From the NCBI GenBank assembly GCA_046152925.1, contig JBJXFX010000052.1:1-18491 (forward strand): a stretch of DNA of 18,491 nt, written 5' to 3'. Of the stretch, positions 1 to 6,230 are shown piece by piece (position 1 is the stretch's first letter; each line of letters opens with the position of its first letter). Position numbers and translations under genes: made by a program. Under the pieces are notes generated by a model. It worked only from the letters and a program-made list of their open reading frames with translations. It did no database searches and was not told where the DNA came from. This DNA comes from CAMAUF01 sp046152925 (GTDB taxonomy: Bacteria > Chloroflexota > Dehalococcoidia > Tepidiformales > Tepidiformaceae).

Positions 1-11
1 CACCCGGCGAG

Positions 12-599
12 CTATGAAGCGGGGCCGACGACCTCTGCCTGATCGAGTAGCTCGGCGAGCGAGATGCGGAAGCCGGGGAGGAAGGCGTCTCCGTCAAGGA
101 CGCCTTCGGGCGGGATGAGTCCCACACGATCGCCCTGCCAGACTTCCGCGGTGCCCGAATCGGGGTAGATCACCCAAATGGTCGGCACGCCAGCGCGGCG
201 GTAGTCGAGGATCTTGCGGTGGAGGGCGTTCGCATCTTCGCGGGGGGAGATCACCTCGACGACGAGGTCGGGGACGACGCTGAGCCAACCCTCCGGGATC
301 GAGGGCCCTTCTATCCTGCCTGGCCGGTAATAGAGGACATCTGGCTTTCGCAGGAGCCTGGGGTTCTCCGGCCAGATGGTCACGCCGGCCTCATGTCCGG
401 CCACCATCGAGCGAGACGGGCGGCCAGGGAAGGCCCAGATCGCCTGGATGAGCTTGCTTCCAACCCACGCCGCGTGCGCGCCCATCGCCTTCTCCTGGAG
501 TTCGCCATCGACCAACTCAAACCCATCCGTATCAGGGAGCCACAAGAACTCCTCAGCCGTGATCCGACGGGAAAGCGCTGGCATCGGTGAAGCGACCAT
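12..599 (-). CDS. Uma2 family endonuclease (DUF820)
   Basis: A 195-residue protein of the Uma2/DUF820 family, which has a PD-(D/E)xK restriction-endonuclease fold. Family members are abundant in GC-rich environmental bacteria and their cellular role is mostly unknown. Visible hallmarks are TAEEFLWLPD near the N-terminus, ELVDGEL (about 28-34), KPDVLYY (D87), PDLVVEVISP (D111, E115), a Lys in LHRKILDYRRAGVP (K129) and the IWVIYP strand, all in the family's usual order and length. The open frame runs upstream to 692, but the ATG at 599 is preferred: it has GGAGG six bases upstream and a TATACT box at 618-623, and a longer start would overlap the cupin gene. The cupin gene ends 50 bases upstream on the same strand, so the pair may be cotranscribed, but this gene seems to have its own promoter. 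Family assignment is firm; substrate is unknown. Confidence 0.88.
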   Translation of the reverse strand: MVASPMPALSRRITAEEFLWLPDTDGFELVDGELQEKAMGAHAAWVGSKLIQAIWAFPGRPSRSMVAGHEAGVTIWPENPRLLRKPDVLYYRPGRIEGPSIPEGWLSVVPDLVVEVISPREDANALHRKILDYRRAGVPTIWVIYPDSGTAEVWQGDRVGLIPPEGVLDGDAFLPGFRISLAELLDQAEVVGPAS

Positions 600-617
600 T
601 CGCGACCTCCACTCCGG

Positions 618-623
618 AGTATA
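618..623 (-). promoter_or_regulatory. -10 box TATACT for the Uma2 gene
   Basis: TATACT lies 18 bases before the ATG at 599, leaving a short leader that carries the GGAGG site. No TTGACA-like -35 box is visible at the expected distance. Confidence 0.4.
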
Positions 624-649
624 CGGCGCGCAACTCGGCGCTGTGGCGC

Positions 650-994
650 TTAGCAGCCGCTCGGCAGCACGACTGGCCGGCCGCCGCGCCACCCTTCGAT
701 GCAGCGGCAGCCGTTCGGGCCGACGCGTGCGCGGTGCTCCCAGCCCGCGGGCAATTCAAGCCGATCACCGGGACCGAGGAGAAGGCGCTCGTTCGTCGGC
801 AGCAGGATGATCGTGATACTCCCAGAGGCGCAGAAGAGGACCTTGTCGAAGTCGTGGGCGTGCGCCTCATAGGTCGTGCCGGGCGCGTTCTCCCACCAAT
901 GGGCTTCGAGGCCCAGCCGCTCGAACGCTTGCGTGAGGAGTTCGTCCGACGGGGGGACATGGTGACGCCAGCGCGTCAAGACAGGTGGCTCCAT
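650..994 (-). CDS. Small single-domain cupin protein
   Basis: A 114-residue single-cupin protein. Cupin motif 1 is visible as YEAHAHDFDKVLFCASGSI (H45 and H47, with Lys51 where many cupins have Glu), and motif 2 as GDRLELPAGWEH (G76, D77, P82, H87). The three histidines could hold a metal; the Glu-to-Lys change recurs in small bacterial cupins and makes a metal-dependent dioxygenase role uncertain. No signal peptide or DNA-binding domain is present, so it is probably a cytosolic sugar-, metabolite- or metal-binding cupin. The ATG at 994 has no good Shine-Dalgarno site, but TAGACT sits exactly six bases upstream, suggesting a leaderless mRNA. It diverges from the quinone oxidoreductase gene 71 bases away. 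Confidence 0.85.
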   Translation of the reverse strand: MEPPVLTRWRHHVPPSDELLTQAFERLGLEAHWWENAPGTTYEAHAHDFDKVLFCASGSITIILLPTNERLLLGPGDRLELPAGWEHRARVGPNGCRCIEGWRGGRPVVLPSGC

Positions 995-1000
995 CCGTCC

Positions 1001-1006
1001 AGTCTA
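1001..1006 (-). promoter_or_regulatory. -10 box TAGACT placed for leaderless transcription of the cupin gene
   Basis: TAGACT is followed by six bases and then the ATG at 994. This spacing would start transcription at or next to the start codon. The same spacing recurs at 2100 and 16170. Confidence 0.45.
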
Positions 1007-1029
1007 GCGGGCGCAGGTCCGTGAGCGGG

Positions 1030-1035
1030 TACAAT
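1030..1035 (+). promoter_or_regulatory. -10 box TACAAT for the quinone oxidoreductase gene
   Basis: TACAAT precedes the ATG at 1066 by 30 bases, giving a leader of about 24 bases that contains AGGAG at 1051-1055. No recognisable -35 box is present. The box is back to back with the cupin promoter in a 71-base divergent region. Confidence 0.45.
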
Positions 1036-1065
1036 CGACGCACTTTCCGCAGGAGCAGCGCCACC

Positions 1066-2037
1066 ATGAAAGCAGCCGTCTACTACCAGACCGGCGGTCC
1101 CGAAGTCTTCCGCTATGAGGACATGCCCGACCCGGTGGCGCGCCGCGGCGGGATCGTCGTCGAGATTAAGGCTGTCGGGATCCAGGGCGGCGACACGCTC
1201 CACCGCCAAGGCGGCGTGATGGCGACCACGCCGCACATCGTCGGCTACCAGGCGGCGGGCGTCGTCTGCGAAGTGGGCGAGGGCGTCGCCGACCGGCAGG
1301 TCGGCCAGCACGTCGTCTGCACCATGGGCTTCGGGTCGCATGCGGAGCTCGCTTCCGTCCCGGTGCGCACCAGTTATGTCCTTCCGGAAGAGATGCCGTT
1401 CGAGGTCGGCGCGAGCATCCCGATCGAGTTCGGCACGGCCGACGACTGCCTCTTCGAGTTCGGTCACCTGGTTGCCGGCGAGACCGTGCTCGTCCAAGCC
1501 GGGGCGAGCGGCGTCGGGCTCGCGGCCATCCAACTCGCAAAGGCCGCCGGCGCCAAGACCGTCATCGCGACCGCGTCGAGCGACGAGCGCCTCGCGCGGC
1601 TCCGCGACTACGGCATGGACGTGGGCATCAACTACACACGGGAGGACCTCGCCGCGCGGACCTTCGAAGCGACTGGCGGCCACGGAGCCGACCTCGTGGT
1701 GGACTCCGTCGGCGGCAAGACGCTTGAGGCGAGCATCGCGGCGTTGGCTTATCGCGGGCGCATCAGCTGGGTCGGCCAGGCGGGCCGCGAAGCCGACGTC
1801 CCGCAGATCTGGCCCATCATGCAGAAGAACGGCTCGATCACGGGAGTCTTCCTCGGCGCCGAGTTCAGCGCTCAGCCCGATCGGACGCGGGCGATGATCG
1901 AGCGGCTGATCGGGCGCGTGGCTTCAGGGGAGCTGAAGGTCGCGATCGATAGGACGTTCCCGCTTTCAGATGCGGAGGGCGCGCACCGCTACATCGAGGC
2001 GCGGAAGGCATTCGGGCGGGTGCTGCTGATCCCGTGA
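1066..2037 (+). CDS. Zinc-independent NAD(P)H:quinone oxidoreductase (MDR superfamily)
   Basis: A 323-residue medium-chain dehydrogenase/reductase of the quinone oxidoreductase type, expected to reduce quinones or related enones with NAD(P)H in the cytosol. The N-terminal GroES-like domain starts MKAAVYYQTGGPEVF and includes GYQAAGVVCEVGEGV (about 60-74). The Rossmann domain carries VQAGASGVGLAAIQLAKAAGA (nucleotide loop at about 145-151), then DLVVDSVGG and GRISWVGQAG. The catalytic and structural zinc ligands of alcohol dehydrogenases are absent, which fits the QOR branch. Length is normal for the family. The ATG at 1066 is chosen because AGGAG lies ten bases upstream and the family motif begins there; the frame is open further upstream but that part does not resemble the family. 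No neighbour shows a dedicated pathway. Confidence 0.9.
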   Translation: MKAAVYYQTGGPEVFRYEDMPDPVARRGGIVVEIKAVGIQGGDTLHRQGGVMATTPHIVGYQAAGVVCEVGEGVADRQVGQHVVCTMGFGSHAELASVPVRTSYVLPEEMPFEVGASIPIEFGTADDCLFEFGHLVAGETVLVQAGASGVGLAAIQLAKAAGAKTVIATASSDERLARLRDYGMDVGINYTREDLAARTFEATGGHGADLVVDSVGGKTLEASIAALAYRGRISWVGQAGREADVPQIWPIMQKNGSITGVFLGAEFSAQPDRTRAMIERLIGRVASGELKVAIDRTFPLSDAEGAHRYIEARKAFGRVLLIP

Positions 2038-2099
2038 TGGGGGGCCATTCGCGCCAGCCTCGCAAGCATCAGGGCGGGACAACGCCGCCGCCGATCACC

Positions 2100-2105
2100 T
2101 AGAGT
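2100..2105 (+). promoter_or_regulatory. -10 box TAGAGT placed for leaderless transcription of the aspartic protease gene
   Basis: TAGAGT, then six bases, then the ATG at 2112. There is no clear Shine-Dalgarno site for this start. The spacing equals that at 1001-1006 and 16170-16175 and favours the ATG over the internal GTG at 2148. Confidence 0.45.
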
Positions 2106-2111
2106 GGTGAC

Positions 2112-2561
2112 ATGACGGCAATCGCGACCAGCGGACTGGGTGAAGCCGTGGGACAGGTGACGATCACGTTCGGCGTCGTGAACAACTTCGACCGGCAACG
2201 GCACGCTTCGGATGAACGCGTCGCCGTTCGGCGATTGGAATTGGCCGACGTCCTGATGGACACCGGCGCGTCCCACCTCTGCCTCCCAGCGGATGCCGTC
2301 GCGGAGCTCGGGTTGGTGCTCGACGAGACCGTCCCGGTCGAGACGGCTGCCGGGATCCGGATGCTGCGCGTGTTCGAAGGCGCTCGGATTGAGTTCGACG
2401 GCCGCCACGCCACCGTCGACGTTGTGGAGCTGGACGCCGGCGCACGGCCGCTGTTCGGCGCCATCCCGATGGAGGCGCTCGGCGTGGAGCCAGACACGTC
2501 CCGCCGCCGCGTCCGCATGCTCCCTCGCGGCGAGCGCGGCGTCAGCTTCCTGCGAGCGTAG
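2112..2561 (+). CDS. Retropepsin-like (clan AA) aspartic protease domain protein
   Basis: A 149-residue protein with the single catalytic motif of retropepsin-like proteases: ADVLMDTGASHLCLP, with D50-T51-G52-A53 in place of DTGS. The following LGL...VETAAG and a later hydrophobic strand (ATVDVVELD) fit half of an aspartic protease fold, so the active enzyme would be a dimer. It has no signal peptide or membrane anchor. Stand-alone members of this family are common in cyanobacteria and Chloroflexi; substrates are unknown. Family proteins often start with MGxVxV, which here would be the GTG at 2148 (137 residues); the ATG at 2112 is kept because of the TAGAGT box six bases before it. It converges on the MoaD-like gene, whose stop lies 24 bases away on the other strand. 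Confidence 0.8.
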   Translation: MTAIATSGLGEAVGQVTITFGVVNNFDRQRHASDERVAVRRLELADVLMDTGASHLCLPADAVAELGLVLDETVPVETAAGIRMLRVFEGARIEFDGRHATVDVVELDAGARPLFGAIPMEALGVEPDTSRRRVRMLPRGERGVSFLRA

Positions 2562-2584
2562 TCCGAGGTGTTGACGGGCGTGCC

Positions 2585-2827
2585 TTACCCGCCCTGGATG
2601 CTCACAAGGAACTCGACCGTGTCCCCGTCGTTTGCGACCGCGGTGTGCATGTCGGACTGCTCGTCGTTGACGACGACCATGACGGCCTCCGCATCGGCCT
2701 CGTTAAAGCCCTCGGCCTGGAAGATATCGAGCGGCCGCAGGCCCGCGTGCCATTCGACGCTGGTCAGTGGCTTCTTGGACTTGGTGCGCTTTACGAGGGT
2801 TGGGAACCACTTGACCTCGACTGCCAT
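2585..2827 (-). CDS. MoaD/ThiS-like beta-grasp sulfur-carrier protein
   Basis: An 80-residue protein with the size and ending of a ubiquitin-like sulfur carrier: a first strand VEVKWFPTLV, a late GDTVEFLVSIQGG strand, and a C-terminal Gly-Gly directly before the stop. In MoaD and ThiS this diglycine is adenylated and then thiocarboxylated by an E1-like enzyme, donating sulfur to molybdopterin, thiazole or other products. No MoaE, ThiG, MoeB/ThiF or cysteine-synthase gene is in the window, so the partner is unknown. GAGG lies five bases before the ATG at 2827. The start lies 37 bases inside the 3' end of the upstream membrane-protein gene on the same strand, which suggests translational coupling. 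Confidence 0.8.
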   Translation of the reverse strand: MAVEVKWFPTLVKRTKSKKPLTSVEWHAGLRPLDIFQAEGFNEADAEAVMVVVNDEQSDMHTAVANDGDTVEFLVSIQGG

Positions 2828-3522
2828 GGCGACCTCGGCTCTGGTGTCGGATCCATCGTAGCCGGGCCAAGGTCAGCGGTCTTTCGCCGCGAGGCCTGAT
2901 AGAAGCCCCAGGCCATGGCCGCGGCCCACACCGGGTGGAGCGCGATGACGAGCGGGAAGCTGAACGTGAACGCGAACGCGACCACCCCGAACACCAGCGA
3001 AAGCCACCCAATCCAGGCCGGCAGCAGCTTCGACCGAATCAACAGCCAGCCGCAGAGCGCCAGCCCCGCGCCGATCGCCCCAAAGGCCGCCTGCTGCCCA
3101 ATCGTCGCGAAGCCGGCGAGGATCTCTGCGTCGTTGGCGTAGGCATCCTGTTGCACGCCCGCGGCATCGGTGAAACGGTCGGCGACCTGGACGATGAGGC
3201 CAAAGGCGATGAACGGGCCAACGAGCAGCAGGTAGCCCATCGCCTGGAGGCCGAGGCCGATCGCGCCCCAGGCGCGGTCCGACGCCGCGATCACGTGCCA
3301 CCAGGCGACCAGCACAGGCGCCACAAACAGCGGCGCCACCAGCATCGCGAACGCCGCGAGCAGCATGCCGCCAGCGTGGGCGTCGGCGTCAATCAGGAAG
3401 CGCCGCGCACCCGAGCCGTAGATGTCTACGCCAGCCGATGCCTCGCCTGCGAAGCGAAGGAGGAGCGTGAACGCGAGGAGCGCGGCCGTATAGGCGCCGA
3501 ATTGGAGGATGGTGCGTTGCAT
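2791..3522 (-). CDS. Six-helix integral membrane protein, unknown function
   Basis: A 243-residue hydrophobic protein. Predicted membrane segments lie at about 5-23, 50-75, 85-113, 138-162, 166-187 and 189-208, followed by a hydrophilic Pro/Ser-rich tail of about 35 residues. There are no charged catalytic motifs, ABC or transporter signatures that I recognise; the layout recalls DUF4386-type proteins, which is a guess. A TAGAAT box lies eight bases before the ATG at 3522, in the 39-base gap after the TPR gene. The 3' end overlaps the MoaD-like gene by 37 bases, and the overlapping part encodes only the hydrophilic tail. Confidence 0.75.
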   Translation of the reverse strand: MQRTILQFGAYTAALLAFTLLLRFAGEASAGVDIYGSGARRFLIDADAHAGGMLLAAFAMLVAPLFVAPVLVAWWHVIAASDRAWGAIGLGLQAMGYLLLVGPFIAFGLIVQVADRFTDAAGVQQDAYANDAEILAGFATIGQQAAFGAIGAGLALCGWLLIRSKLLPAWIGWLSLVFGVVAFAFTFSFPLVIALHPVWAAAMAWGFYQASRRKTADLGPATMDPTPEPRSPWQSRSSGSQPS

Positions 3523-3530
3523 AGCGCCGG

Positions 3531-3536
3531 ATTCTA
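3531..3536 (-). promoter_or_regulatory. -10 box TAGAAT for the membrane protein and MoaD-like genes
   Basis: TAGAAT followed by eight bases and the ATG at 3522. This would give a leaderless or nearly leaderless transcript. No Shine-Dalgarno site is seen. Confidence 0.35.
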
Positions 3537-3561
3537 CCGCAGTCCCGTTAGCTCCGAGCGG

Positions 3562-5058
3562 CTAGCGTCGGCCCGCGTCCCGCAGGAGACGCATGAAGTC
3601 GTTGTCGCCCTGAAGGGAGGCGAGCTTCGCATCGGCGGCGGCCTCTCGCGCATAGGCGGGGTCGATTTCGAGCGACCGGCGAATGCGGCGGAGGGCTTCC
3701 TCGCGGTTCCCGAGCACCGCCGAAGCCTGGGCCGCGCCGTAGTGGGCGGCGGCATCGGTTGGTTCGATGGCCGCTGCCTGCTGGAAGTCCGCGAGGGCTG
3801 ATTCCGGGTCGCCGCCATGAAGATAAGAAAGGCCCCGGTTGACCATGACCGTCGTGTCGTTGGGGTCCCGCCGAAGGGCTGAATTGAAGTCGGCGAGCGC
3901 AGCGTTGTAGTTCGCACGGTAGAGGTGGAGCATCCCGCGGTTGTTGAGGGCGTCGGCGTCGTCGGGCTGCAAGATGATCGCCTGGTTATAGTCCTCAAGC
4001 GCCTGGTCATACTGTCCGGCGCGCGTCCGGGCGTTTGCACGGTTGTAGTAGCCGGCCGTCAACCGGCCGTCGACTTCGAGCGCGCGCGTGTAGCGTTCGA
4101 TCGCCAGGCTGTATTGCCCGACGTTGAAGTAGACGTTGCCTTCATCAAGGTAGGACTCGGCATCGCGGCTGCTCGCCGGGATCACAGGCCGCGGCGCGAC
4201 GTCCGCAAGCGCCTGCTCCATGTCACCCGGCAGGTCCAGTTCGTCGGGCTCAAGCAGCGGCTCGGGCGCATGCATATGCGGATGCTCAGCGGGCGGCGGC
4301 GCAACGGGGGGTCGTGCTGGTTCGGCCACGGGCTCGGGTTCGGGCTCCGGAAGCCGGTCGACCGGCACGAGCGTCGGGCGCTGAACTACGGGCGGCGCGA
4401 CCGGCTCGGGGACAGGGGGCCACGCGGGACCGGTGTCGGCCCGTTCGAGGACTGCGGCGGCGAGCGCATCGAGTTCGCCATCACGCGTCTCGAGTGGCTC
4501 GACGGCTTCGAGGAAGCGGTCCTCGGCGAGCATCGCCTCCAGATCCGCGGAGACGTCGGGCAGCTCCATCACGGGCGGCGCCGGTCGCTCGGCGACGGGC
4601 GCCGCGACGGTCACAGGCTCCGGCTCAACCACGGCAGCCGGGGCGGGCGGCTCGGCAACGACCGCGGGTTCGGGCGCGGCCGGCGGCTCGGGCTCCGCCA
4701 CGACGGCCGCCGGTGGCGGCGGCGCAGGTTCGACAGGGGCGGGAGGCGGCGGCGAAACCGGTTCCGCGACGACCGCGACCGGCGGCGGCGCGGGGGCCAC
4801 GACGACAGGCGCTGGGGTCGCCGGAGCCGGCGGCGGTGGCGGAGCGGGCGGCGGCACCACGGCTGTCGGGGCCGCCACCGGGGTGTCCGCTGCGGGCACG
4901 TCCGGCGGCGCGGCGGCGGTCGCCGGGTTGACCTCGATCAGCGGTTCGTCCGGGACCTCCCAATCGGCCTCGGTCCGGCGCTTGAGCATGTAGTAGATCG
5001 CACCACCGACCGATGCGAACAGGCCCATCACCATCAGGAACTTCAGCAGCTTTTTCAT
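3562..5058 (-). CDS. Membrane-anchored TPR protein with a long Pro/Ala/Val-rich linker
   Basis: A 498-residue protein in three parts. Residues about 4-24 are one N-terminal membrane segment (KKLLKFLMVMGLFASVGGAIYYML). Residues about 45-290 are low-complexity and disordered, rich in Pro, Ala, Val and Glu with repeated VVAEP and poly-Pro runs. Residues about 296-470 hold five tandem TPR units, each with the A-x-x-x-Y/F...A-L/I...P pattern (for example QYSLAIERYTRALEVD, QYDQALEDYNQAIILQPDD), followed by a helical end. The TPR part is probably a protein-binding scaffold held away from the membrane by the linker; whether it faces the cytoplasm or the outside cannot be read from the sequence. The ATG overlaps the stop of the upstream gene by four bases (ATGA), so the two are translationally coupled. 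The linker produces long spurious open frames on the other strand. Confidence 0.88.
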   Translation of the reverse strand: MKKLLKFLMVMGLFASVGGAIYYMLKRRTEADWEVPDEPLIEVNPATAAAPPDVPAADTPVAAPTAVVPPPAPPPPPAPATPAPVVVAPAPPPVAVVAEPVSPPPPAPVEPAPPPPAAVVAEPEPPAAPEPAVVAEPPAPAAVVEPEPVTVAAPVAERPAPPVMELPDVSADLEAMLAEDRFLEAVEPLETRDGELDALAAAVLERADTGPAWPPVPEPVAPPVVQRPTLVPVDRLPEPEPEPVAEPARPPVAPPPAEHPHMHAPEPLLEPDELDLPGDMEQALADVAPRPVIPASSRDAESYLDEGNVYFNVGQYSLAIERYTRALEVDGRLTAGYYNRANARTRAGQYDQALEDYNQAIILQPDDADALNNRGMLHLYRANYNAALADFNSALRRDPNDTTVMVNRGLSYLHGGDPESALADFQQAAAIEPTDAAAHYGAAQASAVLGNREEALRRIRRSLEIDPAYAREAAADAKLASLQGDNDFMRLLRDAGRR

Positions 5059-5465
5059 GGGGCGCGTTCCTCCTCAGCGGCCCGCTCGAGCAGATGCTCG
5101 GTCACCGCCATCAGGCCGTTGTAGGCATAAACCAGGTAGTCGCGCGGGTGGAGGTCGACCTTTTTCTTCGATTCCCGGCGAGCCGTCACCGGGTCCCACG
5201 AGCCGCTCAGCTCGATGGCGTCGTGGTCGATGCCGAACTCCAACTCATAAAGCTCGCCGTCTTCGCATACGACGATGCACCCGCGGTCGGCGTCGGCGGC
5301 CGACCCCTCGTCGCACTCGATCGCGTTCGTGAAGAACGCATTCGGGAACGACGGAAACGGGTCAAGCTCCGCACAGGCCTCGTGTAGCAGCTGCTTGAGC
5401 TGCTTTGCGGCACGGTCGAGGACGATATCGGCCTGGGCTTTACGGAGGAGGGGGTCGCGCTCCAT
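5055..5465 (-). CDS. Conserved-looking soluble protein of unknown function
   Basis: A 136-residue acidic soluble protein that I do not recognise. An N-terminal helical part (DPLLRKAQADIVLDRAAKQLKQLLHEACAEL) is followed by a beta-rich part (RGCIVVCEDGELYELEFGIDHDAIEL) and a region with RRESKKKVDLHPRDYLVYAYNGLMAVTEHLLE. No signal peptide or membrane segment is present. A TTG at 5474 is in frame, but the ATG at 5465 is preferred. TATACT at 5476-5481 lies ten bases upstream of that ATG, so the leader would be only a few bases. It is the first gene of a two-gene unit with the TPR protein (ATGA overlap), so the products may act together. Coding status is supported by the overlap and by normal composition; function is unknown. 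Confidence 0.75.
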   Translation of the reverse strand: MERDPLLRKAQADIVLDRAAKQLKQLLHEACAELDPFPSFPNAFFTNAIECDEGSAADADRGCIVVCEDGELYELEFGIDHDAIELSGSWDPVTARRESKKKVDLHPRDYLVYAYNGLMAVTEHLLERAAEEERAP

Positions 5466-5475
5466 GATCGGCAAA

Positions 5476-5481
5476 AGTATA
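5476..5481 (-). promoter_or_regulatory. -10 box TATACT for the unknown protein-TPR unit
   Basis: A near-consensus TATACT ten bases before the ATG at 5465. The implied 5' leader is at most a few bases, again close to leaderless. No -35 match is visible. Confidence 0.4.
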
Positions 5482-5543
5482 AGGGCATATGCGGTTGAAC
5501 GTCACCGCTCCGTAACCTACCCTCGCCAGCCCTGGGGAGATCC

Positions 5544-5819
5544 ATGCGCTCGTCGATCGCGCCGGGCCTCGGCGGGTCATTTGGACTGGTGCTGGCGTTC
5601 GGTGCAGCCCAGGCAATGTACGGCGCGGCCCTCCCTCAATTGGAAACGCGCTTCGCGATGGGGAGCGGCGCGGGCGGGGCCTTGGTGCTCATCGCCGTCG
5701 CGGCGACAGGCGTCGCGATCGCGCTCCGCGACCGGGCACGCGCCCGCTCAACCAGGACGGAGGGGTTAGCTCCGAGATGGGTTGGTGGACGGCGGCTGAA
5801 GCCGCCGCGGCCCGACTGA
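5544..5819 (+). pseudogene. Short membrane protein resembling the start of an MFS transporter (probable truncated remnant)
   Basis: A 91-codon frame. It has a good Shine-Dalgarno site (GGGGAGA ending three bases before the ATG). The first hydrophobic segment followed by YGAALPQLETRF and a second hydrophobic segment (about 45-59) resembles helices 1 and 2 of a major facilitator transporter, where a Y/W-G-x-x-LP-x-L...F pattern follows helix 1. A full transporter needs about 12 helices; here the frame turns into Arg/Pro-rich sequence after residue 62 and runs into a hairpin at 5791. I infer a decayed transporter whose 5' end survived. It could instead be a genuine small two-helix membrane protein. 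Confidence 0.45.
5791..5806. repeat. REP-like hairpin, GGCGGC stem with TGAA loop
   Basis: Perfect six-base-pair stem GGCGGC/GCCGCC with a four-base loop, between a plus-strand remnant gene and the convergent minus-strand small genes. It has no T-run on either side, so it is either a weak bidirectional terminator or a dispersed palindromic element. A similar GGCGGC-centred hairpin lies at 17781-17807. Confidence 0.45.
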
Positions 5820-5824
5820 AGGCG

Positions 5825-5956
5825 CTACTTGGACTTGCGCTTCATCGCGGGCTGCGCCGGGAGGTCGCTCACGACCACGCCATCCGCCTGATCCTTCACA
5901 ACTGGGGCAAGGGCTGCGGGACGCTTGGGTTTCTTTCCGGACCGTTTGTCAGACAT
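5825..5956 (-). CDS. 43-residue basic small protein, unknown
   Basis: A 43-residue open frame with a strong ribosome binding site: GGAGG five bases before the ATG at 5956. The product is Lys/Arg-rich at both ends (MSDKRSGKKPKRP at the start, MKRKSK at the end) with a short acidic and hydrophobic middle (KDQADGVVVSDLP). Many bacteria encode such short basic proteins of unknown role. It is the last of three small genes on this strand, each with its own GGAGG-type site. The frame stays open far upstream, but that upstream part is only the shadow of other frames. Function cannot be stated. Confidence 0.5.
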   Translation of the reverse strand: MSDKRSGKKPKRPAALAPVVKDQADGVVVSDLPAQPAMKRKSK

Positions 5957-6024
5957 AGCAACCTCCGAGGGTTTTGGGAACGTGATGGAGTTGGCGAGAA
6001 AGTTGAGGACGTCCGCCCTTCGAC

Positions 6025-6049
6025 AGGCCCGCCCGAGCCGGGCGTGCCT
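6025..6049. repeat. Strong GC hairpin downstream of the zinc-ribbon gene (REP-like or terminator)
   Basis: Two 11-base arms, 6025-6035 and 6039-6049, pair with a single mismatch around a three-base loop. The stop codon of the zinc-ribbon gene is only a few bases away. There is no T-run, so a classic terminator is unlikely. The neighbouring CCTTCGACAGGC (from 6018) matches a word that is often repeated in intergenic DNA of GC-rich environmental bacteria, supporting a dispersed repeat. Confidence 0.45.
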
Positions 6050-6053
6050 GGGG

Positions 6054-6230
6054 CTAGAGGTTCTGCCCGCCTGAAGTCCGAGCCGCCACGCGGGTGCGTA
6101 CGACGCCGTAGCAAGAGGGGCAGTAGCCACGAGAGTTGGTGACGACCGTCGCCCTTCGGCCACAGCCGGCGGCGCATCTTCGGGCCGCCCATCCCGATGT
6201 GATCGTCCGGACGCGAGTCTTGTCAAGCAT
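6054..6230 (-). CDS. 58-residue zinc-ribbon small protein
   Basis: A 58-residue protein. It carries two cysteine pairs, CAAGC (C19 and C23) and CPSC (C37 and C40), separated by 13 residues (GRRATVVTNSRGY), the pattern of a small zinc ribbon. The pairs are followed by YGVVRTRVAAR, a basic tail that could bind nucleic acid. The start is well supported: GGAGGGG lies eight bases before the ATG at 6230. The ATG overlaps the end of the preceding small membrane-protein frame by eight bases, suggesting coupling. The first knuckle is CxxxC rather than CxxC, which is less usual. Candidate roles are RNA, ribosome or DNA binding; none is shown. Confidence 0.6.
   Translation of the reverse strand: MLDKTRVRTITSGWAARRCAAGCGRRATVVTNSRGYCPSCYGVVRTRVAARTSGGQNL

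Noticed and set aside
976..1683. Minus-strand frame of 235 codons opposite the quinone oxidoreductase gene
   Set aside because: It is a GC-driven antisense shadow with Ala/Asp/Arg/His-rich composition, no ribosome site and no recognised domain.
2576..2594. GGGCG...CGCCC hairpin between convergent genes as a terminator
   Set aside because: The stem is five base pairs with a nine-base loop and no T-run, and it overlaps the MoaD-like stop codon. Too weak to call.
3925..5124. Long plus-strand open frames of up to 399 codons opposite the TPR gene
   Set aside because: They are antisense to the Pro/Ala/Val-rich linker. Their Gly/Arg/Asp-rich low-complexity products have no domain, and GC-rich repeats create open frames on both strands. 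The TPR frame has a clear anchor, TPR domain and ATGA coupling.
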